Below, one piece after another: positions 26,634 to 35,198 of a stretch of DNA of 61,977 nt. Each line of letters begins with the position of its first letter. Position 1 is the first letter of the stretch. The stretch comes from Rhodospirillales bacterium (GTDB lineage Bacteria; Pseudomonadota; Alphaproteobacteria; UBA8366; JADFVY01). The translations under genes were made by a program, and so were the position numbers. The stretch is taken from NCBI GenBank assembly GCA_020356105.1, contig CP070634.1, positions 2,949,677 through 3,011,653 of the forward strand, in the 5' to 3' direction. The notes under the pieces were generated by a model, which saw only the letters and a list, made by a program, of their open reading frames with translations, was not told the DNA's origin and did not search any database.

Positions 26634-27746
26634 ATGAAGCGTTTCAAGATGGCGGCATGCCATGCGGCGGCCGGTCTGGTTGCGGCGTGCCTTGGCGTGG
26701 CCGGCTTGTCGGCGACGGCGAGCGCGGCGGGAGGTCTTGATCTGTCCGGCAAGACGGTCGAATTCGTAATTCCGTTCTCGGAAAAGGGCGGGTCGGCGAA
26801 ATGGGCGAATTTCTATGCGCCGCTCTTGAGCGAGGCCCTGCCGGGCAACCCGACGGTCGTGGTGAAGTACATGCCGGGCGCCGGCTCGACGAAGGGCGCC
26901 AACTGGTTCCAGCAGCAGAAGTACGAGGACGGCACGGTGATCTTCGGTTCTTCGGGCTCGACCCAGTTCCCCTACCTGCTGGGCGACCCGCGCGTGAAAT
27001 ACGAGTACGGGGACTGGAACGTCGTCCTCGTCTCGGGCACCGGCGGCGTGGCCTACCTGCCGCCCGACATCGCCAAGAAGTTCGACGGTGACGCCGACGA
27101 TCTGAAAGACATCAATTTCATCTGGGGCTCGCAGGGCGCCACCCGTCTCGACCTCGTTCCGATGCTGGCCTGGGAGATGCTGGGCATGAAGGTCGAGGCG
27201 GTGTTCGGGATCGAGAGTCGCGGCAACGGCCGCCTGATGTTCGAGCGCGGCGAGGCCAATATCGACTACCAGACCTCGGCGGCATACCTGAAATCCGTCG
27301 TACCGCTGGTCGAGCAGGGCAAGGCCGTGCCGATGATGTCGTGGGGCGCCCTGGACGGCGAGGGCAACATCGTGCGCGACCCGACCTTCCCCGACATGCC
27401 TACCTTCAAGGAGGTGTGCGAGGCGACCAAGGGCTGCAGCACCTCGGGCGATGCCTGGGAAGCGTGGAAGGCCTTCTTTATCGCCGGCTTCCCGGCGCAG
27501 AAGATGATCTTCCTGCCGAACGGCGCCCCCGACGAGGCGATCGCGACCTACACGAAGGCGATCGACGATATCCTCGCCCGTCCCGATTTTCCGAAACTCT
27601 CGGAGGCGAGGCTGGGCATCTATCCGCAGATGACCGGAAAGCAGGCCAAGGTGGCCCTGAAACTCGGCACCGATGTGCCCGATGGGCCCAAGGCCTATGT
27701 GAAGACCTGGCTGAAGGAACGCTTTGGCGTCGAGCTGAAGAAATAG
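26634..27746 (+). CDS. TctC-type tripartite tricarboxylate transporter binding protein
   Basis: The 370-residue protein starts with a signal peptide (cleavage near ASA, ~residue 31). It continues with the Bug/TctC pattern: KTVEFVIPFSEKGG, VVKYMPGAGSTKGANW and a C-terminal YVKTWLKERFGVEL. The ATG at 26634 follows an AGGGAG site. Members bind di- and tricarboxylates or aromatic acids in the periplasm. A strong hairpin separates it from the permease gene, so more binding protein than permease is likely made. Confidence 0.88.
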   Translation: MKRFKMAACHAAAGLVAACLGVAGLSATASAAGGLDLSGKTVEFVIPFSEKGGSAKWANFYAPLLSEALPGNPTVVVKYMPGAGSTKGANWFQQQKYEDGTVIFGSSGSTQFPYLLGDPRVKYEYGDWNVVLVSGTGGVAYLPPDIAKKFDGDADDLKDINFIWGSQGATRLDLVPMLAWEMLGMKVEAVFGIESRGNGRLMFERGEANIDYQTSAAYLKSVVPLVEQGKAVPMMSWGALDGEGNIVRDPTFPDMPTFKEVCEATKGCSTSGDAWEAWKAFFIAGFPAQKMIFLPNGAPDEAIATYTKAIDDILARPDFPKLSEARLGIYPQMTGKQAKVALKLGTDVPDGPKAYVKTWLKERFGVELKK

Positions 27747-27759
27747 GCCGCCGGCCAAG

Positions 27760-27787
27760 AACCCTCCGCGCTTCGGCGCGGAGGGTT
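27760..27787 (+). terminator. Intercistronic hairpin with TTCG loop
   Basis: A 12-base-pair stem (27760-27771 with 27776-27787) closes on a TTCG tetraloop, just after the TctC stop. It is followed by TGCATTT, without a long T tract. It probably acts as a partial terminator or 3' mRNA stabiliser that keeps the binding protein more abundant than the permease. Confidence 0.75.
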
Positions 27788-27817
27788 GCATTTCCGGGAC
27801 CCCGCAAGGGCCAGTAA

Positions 27818-29839
27818 ATGGACCTTCTGTCGACAGCACTACCGGCGCTGGGCGAAGCGTTTTCGCTGATCTTCCACCCCGAGCAGATCATGTTCCTGAT
27901 GCTGGGCGTGTTGCTCGGCTTGTCGGTCGGGGTCTTTCCGGGGCTCGGCGGCATCGCCGGCCTGTCGATGGTGTTGCCCTTCATCTACGGGATGGACCCG
28001 GTCTCCGGACTCGCGCTCATGGTAGGCCTGGTCGCGGTCATTCCGACGTCGGACACCTTCGCATCGGTGCTGATGGGGATTCCGGGGTCATCTGCCAGCC
28101 AGGCCACGGTGCTCGACGGCTTCCCGCTGGCCAAGAAGGGCGAAGCCGCACGCGCATTGTCGGCGGCCTTCGCAGCGTCGCTGTTCGGCGGCCTATTGGG
28201 CGCACTCATCTTGACATTCTTCATCCTGATCGCGCGCCCGCTGGTTCTGGCCTTCGGCCTGCCCGAGATGCTGATGATCACGCTTCTCGGCCTCTCCATG
28301 GTCGCGATCCTCGCCGGCCGTGTCGCCCTCAAAGGGGTCGCGGCGGCGGGGCTGGGACTGATGGTCGGCACGATCGGGGAGGCCGCCGCGGCGGGCAGCC
28401 TGCGGATGGCGACCTACGATATTCCCTACCTGATCGACGGATTGAAGCTGGTGATCGTCGGCCTCGGCATCTTCGCGGTTCCCGAGATCGTCGCGCTGCT
28501 GCGGCAGGACCGGCCGATTTCCCGTTCGGGCGGGCTGGGCGCGGGCTGGCTGGACGGCGTCCGCGACTGGGCCTCCAACCTTTTCCTGTCGTTCCGCTGC
28601 GCGATCATCGGAGTGATCGTCGGCGTCATACCTGGCCTTGGCGGGTCTGTCGTGGACTGGATCGCCTACGGGCACACCGTGCAGTCGACGAAGGACAAGC
28701 GCCGTTTCGGCTCGGGCGACATACGCGGGGTAATCGGGCCGGAGTCCTCCAACAACGCCAAAGAAGGCGGGGGACTCGTCCCGACGCTGATTTTCGGTAT
28801 CCCCGGTAGCGGCTCGATGGCGGTCTTCATCGGCGGCCTCGCCCTGCTCGGCTACGATGCCGGGCCGCAGATGATTCAGAGCAATCTGGACCTGACCTAC
28901 ACGATCGTCTGGTCGCTGGCTTTGGCCAATGTCTTCGGCGCGGGACTCTGCATCGCGTTTTCCACCGGGATTGCACGCCTGACCACGATCCGTTTCTCCC
29001 TGCTCGGCCCGTTCCTGTTCATGCTGATTTCCTTCGCGGCCTTTCAGTCGGGGCAATCGCTCGGCGATCTCGTCGCGTTGTTCGTTATCGGCCTGCTGGG
29101 AATCTTCCTGCGGCGCTTCGACTGGTCGCGGCCAGCATTCCTGATCGGCTTCGTGCTCTCCCACCAGGCGGAGAACTTCAGCAACATGGCCCACCAGGTG
29201 GCAGGCGCCAAATTCAGGGTGAGCCTGGAGTCCGGCTTCAGCTACATCGCTTCGCCGATCGTGCTGGGGATCCTTGCCCTGACCGTGCTGTCGGTTGTCA
29301 TCGGAATACGCCAGGCCAAGCAGATCCTGCCCGAGGGCGAGGTCCCGACCGGCCGTAAGCGTGCGCCGTTCGTCTTCCTGCTATGCGTGACGGGCTATCT
29401 GATGATCGCCTGGATCGACGCGATGCAGATCAGGATGATGAGCGACAAGATCTTCCCCGTAACCGTTTCGTCGATCACCCTGATCTGCTGTCTGCTGCTT
29501 CTGATCCGGATGATGCGGGCGCCGGAAACGGACATCATCTTCACCGATCGCGCGGCGGATACCGAGGACATTAACGCAGCGCACAGCCTGTGGGGCACGT
29601 TGGCGTGGTTCGCAGGGCTGCTTGTCCTGTCGTCTCTCATCGGTTTTGTCCTGGCGCTCCCGCTCTTCCTCGTCTCGTTCCTGCGGATCCGGGCGGGGCT
29701 CAACTGGCCGCGCGTGTTGATTCTGTCAGCCGCCGGCATCGGCTTCATGATCGCGATGGCGGGCTGGCTTCATCGCGACTTCCCACCCGGACTGCTTCAG
29801 GAACTGGTTAGATTGCCCTGGCCGCTCGGTGATGCATAA
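27818..29839 (+). CDS. Fused TctA-TctB tripartite tricarboxylate transporter permease
   Basis: At 673 residues this exceeds a normal TctA (~500). Residues ~1-500 are TctA, with LGLSVGVFPGLGGIAGL, MGIPGSSASQATVLDGFPLAKKGEAARAL and the second FGIPGSGSMAVFIGGL loop. After a charged linker (~510-520), four more membrane helices with a short cytoplasmic loop match the ~150-residue TctB subunit, so both membrane subunits are one polypeptide. The start ATG 27818 follows GCAAGGGCC. The binding protein is immediately upstream. Confidence 0.88.
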   Translation: MDLLSTALPALGEAFSLIFHPEQIMFLMLGVLLGLSVGVFPGLGGIAGLSMVLPFIYGMDPVSGLALMVGLVAVIPTSDTFASVLMGIPGSSASQATVLDGFPLAKKGEAARALSAAFAASLFGGLLGALILTFFILIARPLVLAFGLPEMLMITLLGLSMVAILAGRVALKGVAAAGLGLMVGTIGEAAAAGSLRMATYDIPYLIDGLKLVIVGLGIFAVPEIVALLRQDRPISRSGGLGAGWLDGVRDWASNLFLSFRCAIIGVIVGVIPGLGGSVVDWIAYGHTVQSTKDKRRFGSGDIRGVIGPESSNNAKEGGGLVPTLIFGIPGSGSMAVFIGGLALLGYDAGPQMIQSNLDLTYTIVWSLALANVFGAGLCIAFSTGIARLTTIRFSLLGPFLFMLISFAAFQSGQSLGDLVALFVIGLLGIFLRRFDWSRPAFLIGFVLSHQAENFSNMAHQVAGAKFRVSLESGFSYIASPIVLGILALTVLSVVIGIRQAKQILPEGEVPTGRKRAPFVFLLCVTGYLMIAWIDAMQIRMMSDKIFPVTVSSITLICCLLLLIRMMRAPETDIIFTDRAADTEDINAAHSLWGTLAWFAGLLVLSSLIGFVLALPLFLVSFLRIRAGLNWPRVLILSAAGIGFMIAMAGWLHRDFPPGLLQELVRLPWPLGDA

Positions 29840-29919
29840 ATGCCATCGCGGACCCTTGTCGGGCATCGCCGGCCGACACGGGCCCGCGGACCCGGAACCG
29901 AAAGCTGCGAGAGACTGAC

Positions 29920-30441
29920 ATGACCGAACCGAAGGAGCCGCGCTGGGCGCGGAATCTGTTCTCTCAACTGGTGGATGGGGGCGTTACCCTGTTCACCCAT
30001 GTTCCCGACGCGGGGAACGCGGCGCTGATTCGACTTGCCGAACGCCACAACGAGACCACCGCGGTGCTGCTCTCGACCGAAGAGGAAGGCGTTGGCATCT
30101 GCGCCGGGGCCGACCTCGTCGGCGCGCACGGCGTCGTCTGCATGCAGTCATCCGGCGTCGGCAACTGCATCAATCACCTGTCGCTCGTCAAGGGCGGGCG
30201 ATTTCCGATCTTCCTGATCGTCACCATGCGGGGCGACTACGGCGAGCAGAACCCTTGGCAGTATCCCATGGGACAGGCGGTCGACGCCGTATTGGAGGCC
30301 ATGGGACTGCTGATCTTCCGGGTCGATTCCGAAGCGGATCTGGAGACCGCGACGGGTGCCGCCCTGTCGGCATGCTTCAAGGGTGGCCAAGGCGTCGCCC
30401 TGGTGCTCTCGCAGCGCTTTCTCGGCGCCAAGGCATTTTGA
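29920..30441 (+). CDS. TPP-enzyme alpha subunit, sulfopyruvate/phosphonopyruvate decarboxylase-like (ComD type)
   Basis: The 173 residues are the PYR half of a split thiamine-pyrophosphate decarboxylase. They show VPDAGNAALIRL, the catalytic Glu region LLSTEEEGVGICAGADL, MQSSGVGNCINHLSLV and VTMRGDYGEQNPWQYPMGQA, the pattern of ComD-type subunits. The ATG is at 29920. The matching PP subunit follows after 16 bases. The substrate is a small 2-oxoacid (sulfopyruvate, phosphonopyruvate or a carboxylated analogue); the TctCAB genes just upstream favour a carboxylated or sulfonated acid brought in by that transporter. Confidence 0.85.
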   Translation: MTEPKEPRWARNLFSQLVDGGVTLFTHVPDAGNAALIRLAERHNETTAVLLSTEEEGVGICAGADLVGAHGVVCMQSSGVGNCINHLSLVKGGRFPIFLIVTMRGDYGEQNPWQYPMGQAVDAVLEAMGLLIFRVDSEADLETATGAALSACFKGGQGVALVLSQRFLGAKAF

Positions 30442-30457
30442 ACGGGGAGGCGCGAAA

Positions 30458-31042
30458 ATGACCGACAGATTGCTTGACCGTCGCGAACTGCTCCCGGCAC
30501 TTCTGCCGGACCACGAAGAGTACCTGTTGATATCCGGGCTCGCGGGGGCGTCGCGCGATGCCGCCGCGCTGACACGCGAATCCGACAATCTCTTCACGAT
30601 GGGCGGGGCCATGGGATCGGCCGTGCCGATCGGCCTTGGCATGGCGCTCAGCGCGCCCGACAGGAAGATCGCGGTGATCACCGGTGACGGCGAGCTGCTG
30701 ATGAATATCGGCAGCCTGGCGACGGTCGCATCGGTGGCGCCGCAAAATCTCTCGATCGTCTGCATCGACAACGGGCAGCATGGCGAGACCGGCGGTCAGA
30801 GGGGCCACACGGCGGAGCGCACCGATCTCGAGCTGATGGCCAGGGGCGCCGGCATACAGGCGACGATGACGATATCCCGACCGGACGAGCTGGACGCGGC
30901 GGCCCGGTTCCTGCGCGAGTCCCCGGCACCGCGATTCCTGTGGGCGCGGGTCATGGCCGGCCCGCCCTCCGACTGGAAGCGAAACTGGCATCTGGCGGAC
31001 CGCCGAACGCGATTCCGGGAAGCCTCGCTCAAGCGGGATTGA
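30458..31042 (+). CDS. TPP-enzyme beta subunit, ComE type
   Basis: The 194-residue PP half of the split enzyme has the TPP/Mg motif GDGELLMNIGSLATVASVAPQNLSIVCIDNGQHGETGGQ, with the GDG and the Asn-Gly about 28 residues apart. Together with the preceding subunit it should form an alpha-beta decarboxylase producing an aldehyde. The ATG at 30458 follows a GGGGAGG site. It is the last gene of the TctCAB operon. No dedicated downstream enzyme follows; the acylating aldehyde dehydrogenase at 11371-12777 could take the aldehyde. Confidence 0.85.
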   Translation: MTDRLLDRRELLPALLPDHEEYLLISGLAGASRDAAALTRESDNLFTMGGAMGSAVPIGLGMALSAPDRKIAVITGDGELLMNIGSLATVASVAPQNLSIVCIDNGQHGETGGQRGHTAERTDLELMARGAGIQATMTISRPDELDAAARFLRESPAPRFLWARVMAGPPSDWKRNWHLADRRTRFREASLKRD

Positions 31043-31189
31043 GCCTGCCGCGTCGCAGGATCGCGTCCCGGCCGCCTTCCACCGGCTGATCGCACCGAGC
31101 CTGACTCCGGAAGCGGACGCCCGACCTCGGCCTGCATTGGGCCTCGACCCCGGGCTCGGCAACGCGACCGGTCCCATGCGACGGGCGGA

Positions 31190-33046
31190 TCACCGATCGG
31201 CGCTGCCCCGGGACGCTGTCGTCATCCGCAAATCGAACAAATCGGCGACCTGCAGCAGCAGCCGCTCGGGAGTGCTCAACGCCGCCCGGTCGGACAACAC
31301 TTGCTGCGCAAGCGCCGGCTCGTCGGTGATCAGGCCAGTCGCCCCACGCGAGATCATGCGCGACATCGGCAGCGGAGAGTTGACGGTCCAGACATAGACA
31401 TCGCGATTCATCTCGCGGGCACGGCGGACGAAGTCCGGGGTCGCCATGCCGGCGCTGACCGCAACGAAATCGGCCTCAAGCTGCCCCAGATCGCCGATCG
31501 CCGTCGCCGCGAGCAGGCCGACCGGCCAGTGCGGCCGGAGCTCCTTCGTCTTGCGAAGCATGGCGCTCCGAAACGACATGATGGCGACGTGGTCGGCCAT
31601 CCCGTGGTCTTCGACGATCCTGACCACGCGCTCTTCGAGTCGGCCCTCGTCGCCGTAGGATTTGAGCTCGATGAGAACACGGGCCCGGCCCTTCGCCGCT
31701 GCCAAGACAGCCGCAAGTGTCGGCGTCCTCTCGCCTGCGTAATCGGGAGAGAACCAACTTCCGACATCGATCGCGGCGAGATCGGCCATCGTTGCGTTCC
31801 GAACCTTGAGGTCGACGCCGGCGATCCTCATGAAGTCGCTGTCATGGATTACCACGACTTCGCCGTCGGCGGTTTCCTGAACGTCGATTTCGATCCAGTC
31901 CGCCCCGTCCGCGATGGCCTTGCGGACCGCGGCCAGGGTGTTTTCCGGACGCGAACCCGAGGCGCCGCGATGCGCGATGATCGCGACCTCGTCTGTCGTT
32001 CGAAGGTCGTCGAGCAGGACAAATCCGCTCGCCGCGCCGACCAGCACGCCGGCCCCCAATGCCGGCCCCAGCGCCCAGGCACCGGATCGGGACAAGAGCG
32101 TCTGCCCCTTCGCAGCGCTGAAAGCGGCGACCATCGGCGCGCGCCTCGCCTCGAGCTGGTCGGCGAGCAGGACGGCGAGACTGCCGGTCGTCAAGGCGGT
32201 CACCACCACGGTGGCAAGGGACCAGAGCACGAGCACCGCGAACAGCACCGCGTACAGCGTGCCGAGACGGGCGCCCGCCAGCGGCAACACCAGCCCGGCG
32301 AGGAGGCTGACGACGCCGAGCACGATCAGGTTCAAGGCGAAGGTCGCGACAATCCAGACCCCGAGCAACGACAGCAACCGCGTCCTGTAGCCGCGGGTCA
32401 GCACGGCGCTCTCGCGGAACGAACGGGCGGGCGCAAAGCCTGAGAACAGCAGGCCGGGCAGCGCCAGCGACCAGGCGGTCAAGCGGTTGACAAGGATCGC
32501 GGAGAGGATCGCAAGCGTGGCGACGATCAGCGCGACCGCGCCGATGAACGCCGGCGGACGCGTCGCCAGATAATAATTGATGTCATGCTCACCGAGGAAA
32601 TGCCATGCCGTCAGTGCGGCGATGAGGAGCGGCGGCACCCCAATCAGCAGGATACGGACGATGAGCAATGCCGCAAAGGCGAGCACCGACGACAGCCGTC
32701 GCAGCACGAAGCGGAGGCCGGCGCCAACTCCGAGCCCGCCCCCCTGGCGCCGCGCAATATCCATCGCCATCATCAGCGAGAGCTCGAGGACCGCGATCGT
32801 CGCCACCACGCTGCCGAGGGCGATGAACGCAACGAGCCCGGCCGGAGACGCGATGAACCGGATGATATCATGGTCGGCGAGCACCGGTTCGCCGGACAAC
32901 CTGACCGCAGCGCCGAGCAAGAGACCGGCGGTCGGCGATATGATCGCCGCCGCCAACGCCGCCAAGGCAACATGCGCGCCGAGGAAGGGCCCACGCAACT
33001 GCCAGCTGCGCTGGAAACAGCGGCGGATCGTTCCGATTGCCGACAC
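31190..33046 (-). CDS. Glycerophosphodiester phosphodiesterase with N-terminal membrane domain
   Basis: Residues ~1-340 form a multi-helix membrane domain (GDPD-membrane-domain type) and ~355-600 are the catalytic domain. In the latter, IAHRGASGSRPENT carries the first active-site histidine, EIDVQETADGEVVVIHDSDF the metal ligands and second histidine, and VLIELKSYG another acidic ligand. It hydrolyses glycerophosphodiesters to glycerol-3-phosphate and an alcohol, probably facing the outside of the inner membrane. It is convergent with the TPP gene and stands alone. Confidence 0.9.
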   Translation of the reverse strand: MSAIGTIRRCFQRSWQLRGPFLGAHVALAALAAAIISPTAGLLLGAAVRLSGEPVLADHDIIRFIASPAGLVAFIALGSVVATIAVLELSLMMAMDIARRQGGGLGVGAGLRFVLRRLSSVLAFAALLIVRILLIGVPPLLIAALTAWHFLGEHDINYYLATRPPAFIGAVALIVATLAILSAILVNRLTAWSLALPGLLFSGFAPARSFRESAVLTRGYRTRLLSLLGVWIVATFALNLIVLGVVSLLAGLVLPLAGARLGTLYAVLFAVLVLWSLATVVVTALTTGSLAVLLADQLEARRAPMVAAFSAAKGQTLLSRSGAWALGPALGAGVLVGAASGFVLLDDLRTTDEVAIIAHRGASGSRPENTLAAVRKAIADGADWIEIDVQETADGEVVVIHDSDFMRIAGVDLKVRNATMADLAAIDVGSWFSPDYAGERTPTLAAVLAAAKGRARVLIELKSYGDEGRLEERVVRIVEDHGMADHVAIMSFRSAMLRKTKELRPHWPVGLLAATAIGDLGQLEADFVAVSAGMATPDFVRRAREMNRDVYVWTVNSPLPMSRMISRGATGLITDEPALAQQVLSDRAALSTPERLLLQVADLFDLRMTTASRGSADR

Positions 33047-33217
33047 GACGAGAGGCCCTGCTATGACGCCATCATGCGTAAGGCGGTGTGCGTATCGAAC
33101 ACGGTTCGGCGCGACGGATCCCCGCAGACAGGTCGAACGGCACGCGGCATACCAAAGGTGCAGGCGAGGCCGTTTCTATCGCTGCATTGCCGTCCGACCT
33201 GGCGGGACCGGCCGCGA

Positions 33218-33796
33218 TCACAAACCGTCGACCTCTTCGATGCCGATCCCGAAGGCCTCGGTAAAGGTCAGCTCGACTTCGTCGCCGGGTTTCAGCCCCC
33301 GCGCGAACTCCTGCATCTGCGGCGTGCGAACGACGACGCTGCGAACCAGGCCGTCGGGCGCAGAGAACGTGACGAGGTTGCTCTTCGCATCGAAAGACAC
33401 GATGGTCACGACGGTGCGCACCGACTCGCCGACGATCGCGCCGGGTTTTTCGCCTTCGGCGGCACGCAGCACCCCGGTCGAAACCTCCGTCCCGGCCGCG
33501 GCCTGACCGGGCGTCGCCATGCGGGCCGCGACGCCCCAGACGTAAACCGCCTTCACCGTATCGCCGATGTCGATCTGGTCGAGGTTGCGAACCTCCGGAC
33601 CGGCCACGATCGTGAGCATTCGCCCGTCCTCGGTCTTCAGCACGACCTGCCGCGTCGAGAGATCCAGCTTTTCAACCGTCGCCGTTGCCTCGATTCTCTC
33701 CTCGACCGAAGCGGGTTCGGGCGCACTCGCCGTCTGTTCGCATCCGCTGGCCAGCATCAGGGCCAGGACTGCCATCGAAATCAGGGGCAGTTTCAT
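33218..33796 (-). CDS. Predicted lipoprotein, unknown function
   Basis: The 192-residue protein starts with a short lipoprotein signal ending in LASGC (lipidated Cys19). After a Ser/Ala/Pro linker come beta-rich segments (ATVEKLDLSTRQVVLKTEDGRMLTIVAG, VVTIVSFDAKSNLVTFSAPDG) that look like two repeats of a small beta domain. No enzyme motif is seen. It is transcribed alone, upstream of a long non-coding stretch. Confidence 0.75.
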   Translation of the reverse strand: MKLPLISMAVLALMLASGCEQTASAPEPASVEERIEATATVEKLDLSTRQVVLKTEDGRMLTIVAGPEVRNLDQIDIGDTVKAVYVWGVAARMATPGQAAAGTEVSTGVLRAAEGEKPGAIVGESVRTVVTIVSFDAKSNLVTFSAPDGLVRSVVVRTPQMQEFARGLKPGDEVELTFTEAFGIGIEEVDGL

Positions 33797-34445
33797 GGTG
33801 TCATTCCTCTCCTGTCATTGCGTGTCTGGACGGCGCTTCATGCGGCAAGCGCGCGCCGCAGTCAACCGTTCCGCGACGCATTTCAGCAACCCGGCAGGCG
33901 GCGGCGATCGGGGCACCGGACGAAGGCCGTCTTTTCCCACCCACGCAAGGGGACGCACAAAGGTCCGCCAGTGTCCCCAGCCGATCTCATGGGTAATTCT
34001 CCGATCAGCCGTCGCATCGCCATCGAAGACGGTGGGAAGCGCGAACTTCCTTTCAACCGCACTCCGCCTCTCCCGCCCGCGATGATCGTGCCCACTGACC
34101 ATCTGTAGGCGGGCTTTCTCGCCCGAAGCGGCGGTCAGAGAGCGATCGACAAGCGGCCGGAGCGCGGTGCTGCGGTATGCCGGTGTCCCGCGGCGCGCCC
34201 CCCGGTTTCCTCGGCAAATTGCCCTGGCGAAACGTGGGGTCGTGGCGTTCCTCGTTACAACCAAATGACAATATAACCCTTGTATAATTATGGTTAATAT
34301 GGTATATCTCGCGCAACCTCAGCGATTGCGAACATGTGCACTCGAGGGTGGAGTTTACTTGTGCCGTTCGCAACCCCCGGGAACAATAAGATCAAGCACT
34401 GGCATGTCCTGTAACCTCACGGCTACTTGGAGGAGGAGTAGTATC
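33797..34445. other. 649-base stretch without a supported gene
   Basis: Several short frames on both strands exist, but none has a convincing start, ribosome site or protein character. It contains a short hairpin around a CGGGC/GCCCG pair (~34114-34130) and a clearly AT-rich patch at about 34255-34320 that probably holds the promoter of the following gene. No tRNA, RNase P, tmRNA or SRP RNA pattern was recognised. Confidence 0.6.
34280..34308 (+). promoter_or_regulatory. Candidate promoter of the secreted orphan
   Basis: In an AT-rich island, TTGTAT (34280-34285) and TATATC (34303-34308) are 17 bases apart, about 140 bases before the next start codon. Several alternative boxes are possible in such AT-rich DNA. 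Confidence 0.35.
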
Positions 34446-35048
34446 ATGAGAAAGGCAATTGCTGTAATTGTGCTCGCGTTGTTCTCCCTGTCGCCAGCCA
34501 CCGTACTGGCGCAGGACGCGAACGAGGTAGTACCCGGTGGCTTCGGGTTGGCGAAGGCGCAGGCTTTGCTGAATCGCCTTGCGGACCGGGCTGCCTTCGG
34601 AGACTTCTGCGCTTTCGCGCAGATTCAGGGCCCGGCCGGAAGCTTCAATATCCAGCCGGTAATCACCAACTACATGCCGGAAGAAGTGATCGTGACGATG
34701 ATCGATGTCTTCCGTGCAAAGAACAGAGAGTCGCTTCTGATCGACTCCGTTTTCGGGTTCGGCCCGTCCACGGGTGGTACGCTCGTCGACGAATACCCGA
34801 ACGGTTTGCCAGGCGCCGGGCCGGCGGTGTTGCTGACCACGGGTTGGGGATTCGGGGAATCAATCTATTTCAACCTGGATCCGGACACCTATGACGATCC
34901 CTCCTACGGAGCCACGGTCGAGGAGATGACCGGAACGATGATTATGGTGGTGTATGACGGTGCCCGTCGTTGTGCCGGCATGCTGAATTGGAACCCGATC
35001 CTCAACGCCTCTATCGGCTTCCTCAGACAGACTTCTCCTGCGCCATAG
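34446..35048 (+). CDS. Secreted protein, unknown function
   Basis: A 200-residue protein with a strong signal peptide (MRKAIAVIVLALFSLSPATVLA, cleavage after residue ~22) and a mature domain rich in Gly, Phe and Tyr, without recognised motifs. Two cysteines in the mature chain (FCAFAQ and RRCAGM) could form a disulfide. An AGGAGGAG site lies just before ATG 34446, so it is probably well translated. A long AT-rich leader precedes it and a strong hairpin follows, so it is a stand-alone unit. Possibly recently acquired. Confidence 0.75.
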   Translation: MRKAIAVIVLALFSLSPATVLAQDANEVVPGGFGLAKAQALLNRLADRAAFGDFCAFAQIQGPAGSFNIQPVITNYMPEEVIVTMIDVFRAKNRESLLIDSVFGFGPSTGGTLVDEYPNGLPGAGPAVLLTTGWGFGESIYFNLDPDTYDDPSYGATVEEMTGTMIMVVYDGARRCAGMLNWNPILNASIGFLRQTSPAP

Positions 35049-35083
35049 GCCGATAGCGCAAGGTTGAACGCGCATTCGTGATT

Positions 35084-35110
35084 GGAGCGGCTGCATCCCG
35101 CAGCCGCTCC
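35084..35110 (+). terminator. Rho-independent-like hairpin after the secreted orphan
   Basis: The arms GGAGCGGCTGC (35084-35094) and GCAGCCGCTCC (35100-35110) form an 11-base-pair stem with a five-base loop, 36 bases after the stop codon. No T run follows, so efficiency is uncertain. Confidence 0.6.
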
Positions 35111-35198
35111 CTCGTAAGATACCAACACCCCATCATCCGACCCATGCGGCACCGGCACCGGCGCAGTCGCCGCCCCCGCGCCAGCGCGCGGGCGCCCG

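Noticed and set aside
26001..27839. 612-residue open frame antisense to the dienelactone hydrolase and TctC genes
   Set aside because: Antisense shadow of two well-supported genes; no coherent fold or ribosome site.
6224..31042. Direct repeat of the tRNA-Ser 3' end marking an integrated island
   Set aside because: By eye I could not find a second copy of the GTTCGAATCCCACTCCC segment or any integrase; a computed search would be needed.
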